From Bog-950 sp964615305 (lineage in GTDB: Bacteria > Bacteroidota > Bacteroidia > Chitinophagales > LD1): a stretch of 64,000 nucleotides of DNA. The stretch covers positions 4,000 to 67,999 of the forward strand of contig CAZTNA010000016.1 in assembly GCA_964615305.1 (NCBI GenBank). The letters run 5' to 3'. Numbering within the stretch: the first letter of the stretch is position 1; the number at the start of each line of letters is the position of its first letter. The translations under genes and the position numbers were made by a program. The notes under the pieces were generated by a model. It did no database searches. It was not told the DNA's origin and saw nothing but the letters and a program-made list of their open reading frames with translations. Positions 27,256-36,808 of the stretch are shown piece by piece.

Positions 27256-30200
27256 CTAGTCTTTATTAAAACTGTATGGTGTAGATGCTTGTGTTAGTTG
27301 CAGATATTTTCCGTTTTGACTGAGGTATCCGCAGCCATTATAAAATTCTGTTTTGCGTTTTTTGCCATTGGTTAATTCTACTGTTGCTGACGAAACTCCT
27401 TTTGGAGGTAAAACAAAATTGTAGGAACCGGTTGTGGCGTATGTTTTCAATTCACTGTTGTTGTTTGCCTGAAAAACCAGCAGCCCGTTGCCGTTAGTGG
27501 TTGTAGCTAATGCTTTTGCATCGCTGTTTACAGAAAACGTCCGTAGTTTTTGCTCTGTGAAACCACCAGCACCATCTCCTTTTAAGAGTAAACCGCGTCC
27601 GGCATCTAAATTTCCTTGCTCCAGATAAAAAGAATAAGCGTTACCGGTTAAAAGCACATCTAAGTTTCCGTCATTATCAAAATCAAAAATCTGCGTGCCA
27701 TATACCGCAGACAATTGTGCACAAACCGGTAGTGGTCGCAAGTTAAAGCTACCATTGCCATTGTTTTGAAGATAACTGCTTTTCAAAGTGTACGATATAC
27801 GCTTAGCAGCGGTGTCTAACTGTTGCGGATTCAGAATTTTTTCGATACCGGCTCGCGCATAACTATCGTAAGTATTAAACTTGTTGAAGAACCCGGGCAT
27901 CTTCTCACAAAGCATGTCGCGTGTAGCAAATGGCGCATTTACACCCTGTATATAATACATCAATATAGGATCAACAGAACTGTTTTTGTCGAAGTCGGCA
28001 GCATAAAGTGTGGTGGGTTCTTGATCGCTGGCCTTTACTACCAAATTGGTGCCCCAGTTGCCCAGCACATAATCAATATCTCCATCGTTATCGAAATCGC
28101 CACCGTTAACCGAGTTCCACCATCCGTTACTTTTTTCTAATCCGGCAGTCTTCTCCTTTTCAAATCTTTTTCCGGCATTGTTTTTAAAGAAGCAAATTGG
28201 CATCCACTCACCGGTAACCAGCAGGTCGTGCCAACCATCGTTATTGTAATCGGTAAACAAAGCCGAAGTTACTAACCCGGATTTGCCCAGCCCCGGAGCT
28301 AAGGTTTCGGTAACATCAGTAAAATTTTTTCCGTTATTATTTTGCAGAAGATAAGAGCGCGGAATTTCGGGATAACGGCCGGGTACCAGCCGTCCGCCAA
28401 TAAACAAATCCTGAAACCCATCATGGTTAAAATCTGCTGCTACCATTACAGATGCCGATGTATTTATGCCTTCGGTAAACTGTGGCATCTTGTTTAAGTT
28501 TCCTTTGCCGTTGTTAATATAAATACTCACCACTGTTCGGGGATCGTTTATGGCAAACTCATTGCTGCCGCTATTGGTTATTAAATCATTATAGCCGTCA
28601 TTATTTACATCTAAAATTAAGACACCTGTATGTTCGGCAGCTGTATCAATACTAGAGGAAAGATTTTTTTGCAACAAAAAATTTCCTGCCTTGTCTTGAA
28701 AGTAAATAGCGCTTTGTTGGCCGGCTGCATTACCTACAAACACATCATCTAAGCCATCGTTATTTAAATCGCCAACAGCTATACCCGGTCCTTCATTTGA
28801 ATACTTACGGTGCAGCAACCTATCGCGTTTAAAGTCGTTGAAGTTGTTTTCTGTGTGTATAAATTCTGGCTTTAAAACTTCTGTGCTTGTAAAAAGCTCA
28901 TTGCCGATAACAGTTGCGGTTTGAGGAAGTGCCGGTGAAGCATTTTGCTGCTCCAAAACCAATGTTTGGTTAGCAGAAATGTTGCGTACTGTTTGTTCTG
29001 CACCACCGAGCCACTTTACCGTTATGCTATCTACGGTTTTTGTGCTACCCAAGCCAAAGTGTACAAAAGGTTCCGATGCAGATTGATAACCACGAACGAC
29101 ATTCATTTCGTGCATTAGCTTTTGTCCATTTGTGTACAAATAACACTTAGCTCCTAAGCCAAACGTATTGCTGCGGCTTCCTTTTAATTGTAGGCGCAGC
29201 CAGTTGGCAGTATCCATTTGCTGTTGATTGTTGCGGTAAATAAAAGCTGGTATATCTGTATTGTTTACTACAAAATCTAAATCGCCATCATTATCTAAGT
29301 CGGCATAAGCACACCCGTTGCTGGCTGCTTTTTGGTTAGCGCCCCACTGTTTCATGGTTTGCGAAAAAGTTAAGTCGCCATTGTTTTTAAATAAATAGTT
29401 GCTACCTCTATACACCGGCATTTTTTGGATAAGATCTACCTTTTCGTGGCGGTGTTTTACTTCTTGCGATGGCTCATCGGGGAAAAGTAGTCGTGTATAA
29501 TCCATATTATCTAAGTCGCGCTTAGTTCCTTTGGCTATGTATATATCTTGCCAACTATCATTGTCGAAATCGGCAAACATGGCTCCCCAACTCCAGTCGG
29601 TTTTTGCTACTCCGGCCAGTTCTCCTATCTCTGAAAAGCCATCGTTCGTTCGCAATTGCAACATGTTTCTGAAATACTGTCTGCGAATATTATAGTGATC
29701 AAGCATGTTGTAAGACTCAACCGGCATACTGGCTATGTTCATTTTTTGGCGGTAGTTATCAATGGGTGCCATGTCAACCACCAGCAGGTCGGGCAGGCCA
29801 TCGTTATTTATATCCCCAAAATCTGATCCCATGCTGAAAAACGAAATTTTGTTGAACCACTTTTTAGACTCGTCTTCAAATTTTCCGTTGCCTTTGTTTA
29901 CCAACATTAAATCAGGCGACATATAGTCATTAGCCACAAACAAATCTGTTAGCCCATCGAAATTTATATCAGTAGTTGTAGCGCTTAATCCAAAGCCAAA
30001 CTTACCCATTAAACCGCTGGTAGCTGTTATGTCTGTAAATTTTCCATTGTCGTTTCTATATAGCCGGTCAACACCCTGTATGAGCGATTCGGTTGGGCTC
30101 GAAAGTACATTGATGTCAAGTGAAATGCTGAAATTGTGTGGATACTCTACGATGTAGGCATCTAAGTCGCCATCATTTTCTATATCAAAAAAGTTAGCGT

Positions 30201-30738
30201 GAATGCTGTGTGTAGTATCAGCCAAACCATATTCGCGTGCCTGTTCTTTAAAGGTAAAGTCTTTTTGATTAATAAAAAGCAGGTTGGCTCTTTCTTCGGG
30301 TTTTTCAGAAACAGCTTTGCAAACATAGATGTCAAGCCAGCCATCACCATTGACATCTGCGAGAGTTACTCCGGTGGCCCAGCTGCCTTTTGTATCGAAA
30401 CCAGATGAAGATGTTTTGTCTTGAAACTTAAACTCTCCGGTATTGCGATATACTTTTCCATTTACCTGATTGCCCGTAAATACAATGTCTTGCCAACCAT
30501 CGTTATCTAAATCGCCAATGGCAACACCACCACCGTTATATATGTAAGAACTGGTAAAGTAGCTAATAGAAGTAGTATCGTCTATGGTATTTGCAAACGT
30601 AACACCGGTTTGTGCAGAATCAAGCAATTCAAACAATTCTTTATTGTTTCCAACAAAAGCTAAATGTTTATCGCGCTTGCACGAGTTTAGCAGAGTAACA
30701 CATAACAAAAGCAAAAAAAAACTAAACGTTCCTCTCAT
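27256..30738 (-). CDS. Large secreted FG-GAP / ASPIC-UnbV repeat lipoprotein (CRTAC1-like)
   Basis: 1160 residues with a lipobox near residue 20 (LLNSC). Many calcium-binding DxDxDG-type FG-GAP repeats (for example DLDNDGWQDIVF, DFDNDGDIDYVLG) predict a beta-propeller. A first propeller is followed by a UnbV domain about residues 520-610 (FGLGAKCYLY, VHFGLGS), then by a second set of FG-GAP repeats. Calcium-rich propellers of this type bind partners or ligands at the cell surface; no enzyme activity is known for most. The start codon directly abuts the stop of the upstream cytochrome/monooxygenase-like gene, so the two are co-translated. Confidence 0.85.
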   Translation of the reverse strand: MRGTFSFFLLLLCVTLLNSCKRDKHLAFVGNNKELFELLDSAQTGVTFANTIDDTTSISYFTSSYIYNGGGVAIGDLDNDGWQDIVFTGNQVNGKVYRNTGEFKFQDKTSSSGFDTKGSWATGVTLADVNGDGWLDIYVCKAVSEKPEERANLLFINQKDFTFKEQAREYGLADTTHSIHANFFDIENDGDLDAYIVEYPHNFSISLDINVLSSPTESLIQGVDRLYRNDNGKFTDITATSGLMGKFGFGLSATTTDINFDGLTDLFVANDYMSPDLMLVNKGNGKFEDESKKWFNKISFFSMGSDFGDINNDGLPDLLVVDMAPIDNYRQKMNIASMPVESYNMLDHYNIRRQYFRNMLQLRTNDGFSEIGELAGVAKTDWSWGAMFADFDNDSWQDIYIAKGTKRDLDNMDYTRLLFPDEPSQEVKHRHEKVDLIQKMPVYRGSNYLFKNNGDLTFSQTMKQWGANQKAASNGCAYADLDNDGDLDFVVNNTDIPAFIYRNNQQQMDTANWLRLQLKGSRSNTFGLGAKCYLYTNGQKLMHEMNVVRGYQSASEPFVHFGLGSTKTVDSITVKWLGGAEQTVRNISANQTLVLEQQNASPALPQTATVIGNELFTSTEVLKPEFIHTENNFNDFKRDRLLHRKYSNEGPGIAVGDLNNDGLDDVFVGNAAGQQSAIYFQDKAGNFLLQKNLSSSIDTAAEHTGVLILDVNNDGYNDLITNSGSNEFAINDPRTVVSIYINNGKGNLNKMPQFTEGINTSASVMVAADFNHDGFQDLFIGGRLVPGRYPEIPRSYLLQNNNGKNFTDVTETLAPGLGKSGLVTSALFTDYNNDGWHDLLVTGEWMPICFFKNNAGKRFEKEKTAGLEKSNGWWNSVNGGDFDNDGDIDYVLGNWGTNLVVKASDQEPTTLYAADFDKNSSVDPILMYYIQGVNAPFATRDMLCEKMPGFFNKFNTYDSYARAGIEKILNPQQLDTAAKRISYTLKSSYLQNNGNGSFNLRPLPVCAQLSAVYGTQIFDFDNDGNLDVLLTGNAYSFYLEQGNLDAGRGLLLKGDGAGGFTEQKLRTFSVNSDAKALATTTNGNGLLVFQANNNSELKTYATTGSYNFVLPPKGVSSATVELTNGKKRKTEFYNGCGYLSQNGKYLQLTQASTPYSFNKD

Positions 30739-32031
30739 TTATTCTGGTTTTAGAAATTCATCTCCATTTTGATACAATATATATTCTAATCCTAACTGAA
30801 ACATTTCATCACGGCTTCTGAAACCCTGATACACTGCCACTGGAGGTATGTTTGGGTTATTTGTATTGCCGGACGTGTTATCATAAACACCCCTCATACA
30901 AATTACAGTGCCTTTAGGCAAAACTACCAACGGAGAAAACGAATATGTTTCCTGCCAGTTGAAGTCCCACGTGTTAATTCGTACCAGGTTAATAGTATCG
31001 TTTTGGGGTGTAACAGCAAAGGCCTCCATACTTTTTCCGAGATAATGCATGTGTGGCGTAACTTTTACTACGGAGTAGCTATCCTCAAGAGGTGGTGAGT
31101 GGAGCGCAAACCCTATAACAGTATCGGGTGGAATGTGAAACTGAGGTAAACTTGATTCATCTAAAACCGCAAAAAATATTTCGCGTGTTTTGGTTTCTTT
31201 TTGCGTGTAAATTTTTAATGATGGTCTATCGCACTCAGCGGTATCACTTTTATTGAAATAGTGCAGATCAACCACTAGTACCGCATCGGCCGGAAATTTT
31301 TTTGACTGACCCTTTATACTTAACAAGTTTGCCGAACCGGGCAAATACAGCAAGTTGCCCAACATATCATGTTTGCCCATTGGTGAGTCTAACTCTTTTC
31401 GCACAGTAACAGACACCGATTTTTTCCATTCCGGAAACATGTTGTAAGCTTCGTGCCTAGTCATAACGAACAACCAGGCATGGTGCAATATTTTTTTGTT
31501 CCCGGGCACTAACACAAAATTTTCAATGTTTAATTCTGAACGGTTGTTTAAAAAAAACGGATACGATACGTACGCATCGTGAACTCCCGGGTCAATACAT
31601 ATTTGTTCTGGTGTTGTAAGAGAAATATATTCATGCCGGGCGGTGGTGTTGGTGGGTTCAATATCACTTAATGTGCGCAATTGTTCGCCCTCCGGCATAC
31701 CTTGTTTTACCCAAGTTGTTATTAGTTGCTTTTCTTTTTCCGATAATATTCGCTCGCCCGCAAAATGCCGGTATGTTGGATCGGCTTTCCACGGTGGCAT
31801 ATAGCCATTCTCTACTACGGCCTTTATTTTTGAGGCGTAACGCACGGCATTTTGATAGCCGGCCAAAGAAAACCCACCAGGGCCATTAGCATAATGACAG
31901 GTTTGGCAGTTGGTTTTTATTATAGGGGCAATATCGGAGGTATAAAATACCGACTGTGTTTGTCTGAAAAAAATAAACACCGAGCTGATAATAAAAAGAC
32001 AAAATACTATAGCAGCGCTTAAAAATTTCAT
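30739..32031 (-). CDS. Cytochrome c domain fused to copper type II monooxygenase-like domain
   Basis: 430 residues. One N-terminal helix anchors the protein; a heme-attachment motif CQTCH follows at residues 42-46, within a domain that also has YMPPWKADP. The rest resembles the copper type II, ascorbate-dependent monooxygenase fold (dopamine beta-hydroxylase / PHM group): LHHAWLFV and TPHMHYLGKSM supply copper-ligand histidines. The natural substrate of bacterial members is mostly unknown. It is the first gene of a minus-strand pair with the large FG-GAP protein (stop and start adjacent), so the propeller may hold or present its substrate. This is a likely electron-transfer fusion, with the cytochrome feeding the copper centre; that step is inferred. 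Confidence 0.75.
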   Translation of the reverse strand: MKFLSAAIVFCLFIISSVFIFFRQTQSVFYTSDIAPIIKTNCQTCHYANGPGGFSLAGYQNAVRYASKIKAVVENGYMPPWKADPTYRHFAGERILSEKEKQLITTWVKQGMPEGEQLRTLSDIEPTNTTARHEYISLTTPEQICIDPGVHDAYVSYPFFLNNRSELNIENFVLVPGNKKILHHAWLFVMTRHEAYNMFPEWKKSVSVTVRKELDSPMGKHDMLGNLLYLPGSANLLSIKGQSKKFPADAVLVVDLHYFNKSDTAECDRPSLKIYTQKETKTREIFFAVLDESSLPQFHIPPDTVIGFALHSPPLEDSYSVVKVTPHMHYLGKSMEAFAVTPQNDTINLVRINTWDFNWQETYSFSPLVVLPKGTVICMRGVYDNTSGNTNNPNIPPVAVYQGFRSRDEMFQLGLEYILYQNGDEFLKPE

Positions 32032-32142
32032 AGGCCATAAACTTACTTTTTACTAAGTGTTTTGGTAGTACAACTAAAATTTCCTTTTATAATCGTACGC
32101 TATCAACGAAATTACTTTGATGTCGTTTTCTGGATTTGACAC

Positions 32143-32985
32143 ATGCTATATTCATTAGTAATACCGGTTTACAAAGCAGAGAAAAGCTTGCCTTTGCTGG
32201 CGCCCCAACTGATAAAAATCATGAGTGGCATTACCCAGCATTACGAAGTTATTTTTGTGGACGATTGCAGTCCCGATAATTCTTGGATGGTGTTATGTGG
32301 TTTGCAAAAACAATATTCTCAACTAAGAGTTATTCGGCTGGAAAAAAACTGCGGACAATTGGCTGCCACCACTTGCGGTATATACGCAGCAAAAGGCGAG
32401 TCGGTAATTACTATGGATGATGATTTACAGTTTTCGCCTACAGACATACCCGCTTTGATAGATTTTTATCACAAGCATAACTATAAGTTGGTTTTCGGAA
32501 TTGCCGAAAGAAAAATAAACTCTAAGTCGCTTGACTATACCAGAACCGTAATGAGGTTTCTTTTCCGCAATTTGTTTCTTACTAAGTTCAGGACCGTAGA
32601 ATATTTCAGCAGTTTCAGGATTTTAAATAAAGACGTAATGCATACGGGCAAGTTGAAAAACTTGTTCATGATTTGGCAATTGCAAACAAATGAGATAGGC
32701 AATTTCCCGGTTCATCATTTTCCAACAGAAAAGCAGCTCACTTCTTATACTTTCCTAAAAAGGGTTGTTCACTTTAGCCCGTACCTGATACTTGCCTTGC
32801 AGAAAATGAGTTTTGTGTTTGCGGCAGTATCAGCCGTTGCCTGGTTGTTTTTATATGGCGGCACAATAGGGGCAACAGCGTGTATGGTATTCTGTTTGTT
32901 TTTTCTGACAACCGGCCTGGCATCTTTTTTATATATCCGCAAAACAGAAACGGTTAAATACTCGATTCAAACATCGCTTCCATGA
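32143..32985 (+). CDS. Polyprenyl-phosphate sugar synthase-like GT2 (GtrB/ArnC/DPM1 type)
   Basis: 280 residues. The GT2 start YSLVIPVYKAEKSLPLL, FVDDCSPDNSW and MDDDLQFSPTDIPALI match the polyprenyl-phosphate glucose/mannose synthase group (GtrB, ArnC, DPM1). Two C-terminal membrane helices (about residues 215-275) are the usual anchor of GtrB/ArnC enzymes. Such enzymes form lipid-phosphate-linked single sugars for GT-C transferases, of which this window has several. Its stop overlaps the start of the beta-hydroxylase-fold gene (ATGA). The actual sugar cannot be told. Confidence 0.82.
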   Translation: MLYSLVIPVYKAEKSLPLLAPQLIKIMSGITQHYEVIFVDDCSPDNSWMVLCGLQKQYSQLRVIRLEKNCGQLAATTCGIYAAKGESVITMDDDLQFSPTDIPALIDFYHKHNYKLVFGIAERKINSKSLDYTRTVMRFLFRNLFLTKFRTVEYFSSFRILNKDVMHTGKLKNLFMIWQLQTNEIGNFPVHHFPTEKQLTSYTFLKRVVHFSPYLILALQKMSFVFAAVSAVAWLFLYGGTIGATACMVFCLFFLTTGLASFLYIRKTETVKYSIQTSLP

Positions 32986-33758
32986 AAAATAACTTGTGGT
33001 TTAGTTCTTACTATGGGGTTTACGAGGGAAAAGAAAAGGTTTTTTATACATCTTCTGAAATGGCAATTGCCGCAGAGCTTGAAAAAGATTATCCGATTCT
33101 GAAAAACGAATTGCAAATACTTTGGAACAACGCAGACAACAGTTTAATGGACGATTATGGAAACTACAGTTCGTTTGACGATAAACAGTTTCCGCCACAG
33201 AGCTGGAAAAAAATAGTGTTTAAGGTTTGGGGATTACGCAACAAGGCTATCTGTGAAAAATTTCCGGCAACTACTTCTTTTTTTGAAAAATTTCATGGTG
33301 TAACAAGTTGCTTTGTTACAAAAGCCACAGCGGGCTCTATCATTAAGTCGCATTGCGGAGAAACCAATGCACATTATCGGGTTCACCTTGGCCTACACGT
33401 TCCCAGTTCAACGGTTGATGAGTGTGGTATGGAAGTAAAGGGTGAAAAAATGAGTTGGGAGAATGGAAAGTCTTTTGGGTTTTTAGATGCATATCACCAC
33501 CATGTTTGGAACCGCACCTATAAAGACCGCTACGTTTTAATCATAGATGTTTTGAGACCGGAGTTTCTGCATCAACAAAATTTTATTTGTGCACGCACAA
33601 TAGTTAATCAGGCTTACTTTTTTGTAGTATATAAACTAGGGTGGAAGTTTTTGTATAAAACCCCGGCATGGGTAGTAACAGCTCTGGGTTTTATATTTAA
33701 GTATCCGGTAATGTTGGCCATATCATTAAGCAACAAATTTGGTTTAGCCAAACTATAG
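32982..33758 (+). CDS. Aspartyl/asparaginyl beta-hydroxylase-fold dioxygenase (copy 1)
   Basis: 258 residues. The active-site region closely matches the catalytic domain of mammalian AspH: HCGETN, RVHLGLHVP, then HHHVWN and RYVLIIDVLRPEF. Iron-ligand candidates are His135 (in RVHLGL) and His173 (in YHHHVWN), with Arg183 placed for 2-oxoglutarate. Bacterial relatives include LpxO, which hydroxylates lipid A acyl chains. The last 45 residues are hydrophobic and may touch the membrane. It is translated with the GT2 gene just before it. A close paralogue lies at 51061, with the same layout. Role: hydroxylation of a lipid, peptide or glycan unit in the local pathway (inferred). Confidence 0.82.
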   Translation: MKNNLWFSSYYGVYEGKEKVFYTSSEMAIAAELEKDYPILKNELQILWNNADNSLMDDYGNYSSFDDKQFPPQSWKKIVFKVWGLRNKAICEKFPATTSFFEKFHGVTSCFVTKATAGSIIKSHCGETNAHYRVHLGLHVPSSTVDECGMEVKGEKMSWENGKSFGFLDAYHHHVWNRTYKDRYVLIIDVLRPEFLHQQNFICARTIVNQAYFFVVYKLGWKFLYKTPAWVVTALGFIFKYPVMLAISLSNKFGLAKL

Positions 33759-33763
33759 ATTTA

Positions 33764-35257
33764 TTACTCTACCTCGGCATACAACTGTGCATCGCCTTTC
33801 ATAAGGGTGTTGGTAATAGGATTCACCTTTTTCGATAATTTACCTTTTATCCAAATTACTAACGATTCGTAAATCTGCGAAGCCGTTAGGTGGTAAAACT
33901 TCCAAAGCCACCACATGTAGTAAACTCCAAAAATAAAATCGAGCAGATAACGCGCATCGGCTTCCACCAATTTTAGCATTGGTTTTTTTAATGAGGGAAA
34001 ACGTACCACCAAACCAAAAATACGTTGCAGATTTACAAGTTTATTTAGGGTTTTGTCTCCGCTTATGTACCGGTCATAAAATGTTAGCCCCAGGTTTTCG
34101 CTGACGGTTTCTTCCATGTACTTGTGTTCTACAGAATACTTTTGCAGCTCTGTGCCCGGATATGGCTGGTAAACATAACAGTTAGCATACACGGGGTTTA
34201 TCCGAATATTAATATCTAATGTTTTCAGAGCCATTTCGAAGGTTTCACCCGGCAGACCTATCATGTTTAATGTAGTAAACTTAATGCCGTACTTATGTGC
34301 CAAATCGGCCGAGTCTATTATTTCATCATCTTTTACGTCTCGCTTCAACACGTTTTTTCGGTACTCTTCATCGCCACACTCTACCGCAATACCCAGTAGC
34401 CCGTGATTAGTTTTTGCCAGTTCTTTTACATAATATTCTTTATTGAACCGCTCTACCCGTATAGCGCCTGCCCATCGAACAGTTCCGCCATTCATTTTTG
34501 ATAGGGCATTTAACACAGTTAGTGTGCGTTCTCGATTATTACCAAAGTGGTCTTCAATAAAATGCACTTGTTTTTTTCGGTTTGATAACCGAAGACATTC
34601 TTCTATTTCTTGAATAATGTTTTCGGCAGAGCGTTCGCGTATAAACTTGCCCTGCCCCTCAAAAACTTTTTTTGCCGATGGAATAAAGCAATAAGTGCAG
34701 GTATATGGGCAGCCGCGGCTACCCATTACCGGGAAAGTGGTTCGTGCCTCTATTAATGGATACTTCCAGTAAATCTGCCTGTCGGCAAACGGCAAGGCGT
34801 CAAGATCTTCGTCAAGTTTTGCGGGAGGATTTTTTATTACTCCCGCTTCGGTTTTAAACCAAAGCCCTTTAATAGAGGTGTCGGCCTTACCGGTATCGAG
34901 CGAATCGCAAAGTTCTTTAAGCGGATGTTCTCCCTCACCGGTGCAAACTATGTCAATATTGTTATGCTTAATGGTTTTATCGGGGTTCAAAAATACGTGC
35001 ACTCCGCCAAAAGCTATGGGCACATTCATTCTGCTTTTTATCTGTGCTGCTTTTTCTAAGCCCCAATTAAAACTTGGCGTAAGGGTCGAAAAGCAAACCA
35101 AATCGGGTTTTTCGGCCACCATTCTATCGAGCCAGTTTTTCTCCATGCCTTCAATCCATACATCGCACTGATGCCCGAACTTTTTAACGTATGCGCTCAG
35201 GCACATAACACCAAAATATTCGTAGGCAATGTCTTGAAGGAAAATAACTTTAGCCAT
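33764..35257 (-). CDS. Cobalamin-type radical SAM enzyme (paralogue of 16101)
   Basis: 497 residues. The N-terminal domain has PDLVCFSTLTPSFNWGLEKA and FGGVHVFLNPDKTI, as in the gene at 16101. The cluster motif is GCPYTCTYC (Cys183, Cys187, Cys190). A helical C-terminal tail of about 100 residues ends it. No DxHxxG is visible. The two copies align along their whole length, which points to a shared substrate class, for example successive carbon-skeleton or methyl changes on a lipid or glycan. The gene is convergent with the beta-hydroxylase-fold gene (5-base gap) and alone on its transcript. Confidence 0.85.
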   Translation of the reverse strand: MAKVIFLQDIAYEYFGVMCLSAYVKKFGHQCDVWIEGMEKNWLDRMVAEKPDLVCFSTLTPSFNWGLEKAAQIKSRMNVPIAFGGVHVFLNPDKTIKHNNIDIVCTGEGEHPLKELCDSLDTGKADTSIKGLWFKTEAGVIKNPPAKLDEDLDALPFADRQIYWKYPLIEARTTFPVMGSRGCPYTCTYCFIPSAKKVFEGQGKFIRERSAENIIQEIEECLRLSNRKKQVHFIEDHFGNNRERTLTVLNALSKMNGGTVRWAGAIRVERFNKEYYVKELAKTNHGLLGIAVECGDEEYRKNVLKRDVKDDEIIDSADLAHKYGIKFTTLNMIGLPGETFEMALKTLDINIRINPVYANCYVYQPYPGTELQKYSVEHKYMEETVSENLGLTFYDRYISGDKTLNKLVNLQRIFGLVVRFPSLKKPMLKLVEADARYLLDFIFGVYYMWWLWKFYHLTASQIYESLVIWIKGKLSKKVNPITNTLMKGDAQLYAEVE

Positions 35258-35347
35258 AAGTCAATTCGTAGCAGTTAAACTGAGTGAATGTAATAATATT
35301 GGACACTGAAAAATTTACAACAATTAAATAGTGTAAGTTCAATACTA

Positions 35348-36808
35348 ATGGAGATAAGCAGTTTTTCCAAAAAATGGATCCGATTGGTAATGTTTACCGG
35401 CATAGTGTGCTGCGTGCTGCTTATTCCACCGTTGTTTCAACAGTTGTTTGCGCTAACACAACTCAGCTTAACTGAAGAAAAATATCTGTGGTTTTTTTCG
35501 GGATTTGTTTTGGTTGTGTGCTGCGTGGTTTTTTTTAACACCAGAACAAACAATAACATTTCATGGTCGCTGCTTTTGTTTAGCGGGCTATTGCTTTTAG
35601 TTACAGAGCTTGCAGCAAGGGCAGCTATTAAAGTTTTTGCTTCGCCCAACACTATTGACCAGTTAATTCGCGAAGCTGAAATGTCGTACGGCTTGGGGCT
35701 GGCATACGAGGGGCATCCATTTACACAATTTACCGGAAAAAAAGATGTAGCGCTGAAGGGAACCCGTTCTTTTGGAGGACTGCAACCATTCAACAATTTC
35801 GGTTTTGCAGATATTGATTTTGAGTACAACAAACCACAAAGTGTAATTCGTATAGCTTGTATTGGTGAGTCAACAACAGCTGATGGCTATCCGATATATT
35901 TGGAGCAAACACTTAATAAAAGCCGAAGCGAACTAAAAACCTGTTACCAAACTATGTGCTTTGCACAACCCATGTGGACCACACAGCACACTTTGGTATC
36001 TTTTGTAACAAGCATTGTGGACTTTAACCCCGATTACCTGATCATTCATCATGGATGGAATGAGGCAAAAGTGCGGAATACAGAAAAGGGGAAATTCAGA
36101 AACGATTACTCTCACCATTTTAAATCTTTTGAAAAACCCGAACCGCGCGATGCAAAACTTATACGCATGAGTGTGGCATACCGGTTACTCAAGTTTTCTA
36201 TTGACAAAACACCACAATGGATGAACATGGGCAATGCCATTGAAAAACAAACGCGCACAAGCACATACAGTTTTTCAGACTCTACAGAGCTTTACCCATT
36301 TAAACGAAATATCGAAACTATAATATTGCTTGCACAGGCGCGAGGTATTAAGGTGGTACTTACAACTCTGCCGCACTCAACTGACAGTGCCATAGAATTT
36401 TTTTATAGCGCACCCAACATAGTTCAGTGTAATGCAATAACCCGCCAGATAGCGAAGGAGCATTTAAGTGATGTGTTGTTTGTTGATTTAGACAGCGCAA
36501 TTACGGGCAAGTACAATAACTTGTTTACTGATTTAGGGCATGTTGAAGTTGAAGGGTTGATGCTTAAAGCAAACTTAATTGCACCTGTTATTATTCAAAA
36601 CGCAATAGAAAAGGAAAACACCTTTAAACATCTTTCGGTTGATAGTTGCCGAAGAGAGTTTGAAAGTCGTTCGGCAAAAAGATTGTTATCAAACCGTGAA
36701 TGGAGAGCAAAACATGCCGGGCTTACAGAAAGTGAATTAAGTATAGTGTCGCAGCATGAAGCGGCTGAATTATTTAAAACAGACTCTTTTCTTCGCCTAA
36801 CGCAATGA
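35348..36808 (+). CDS. Membrane-anchored SGNH-hydrolase-like protein
   Basis: 486 residues. Two or three helices lie in the first 110 residues. The nucleophile block is RIACIGESTTADGYP, and the catalytic Asp-His candidate is in DLGHVEVEG near residue 400. It has the same design as 24508 but little close similarity. Likely acts on glycan or lipid acyl groups at the outer face of the inner membrane (inferred). The stop overlaps the start of the next FG-GAP protein (ATGA), so these two are a unit. Confidence 0.7.
   Translation: MEISSFSKKWIRLVMFTGIVCCVLLIPPLFQQLFALTQLSLTEEKYLWFFSGFVLVVCCVVFFNTRTNNNISWSLLLFSGLLLLVTELAARAAIKVFASPNTIDQLIREAEMSYGLGLAYEGHPFTQFTGKKDVALKGTRSFGGLQPFNNFGFADIDFEYNKPQSVIRIACIGESTTADGYPIYLEQTLNKSRSELKTCYQTMCFAQPMWTTQHTLVSFVTSIVDFNPDYLIIHHGWNEAKVRNTEKGKFRNDYSHHFKSFEKPEPRDAKLIRMSVAYRLLKFSIDKTPQWMNMGNAIEKQTRTSTYSFSDSTELYPFKRNIETIILLAQARGIKVVLTTLPHSTDSAIEFFYSAPNIVQCNAITRQIAKEHLSDVLFVDLDSAITGKYNNLFTDLGHVEVEGLMLKANLIAPVIIQNAIEKENTFKHLSVDSCRREFESRSAKRLLSNREWRAKHAGLTESELSIVSQHEAAELFKTDSFLRLTQ

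Noticed and set aside
30199..30408. Plus-strand frame inside the large FG-GAP gene
   Set aside because: Opposite-strand shadow; the calcium-binding repeats lie on the minus strand without break.
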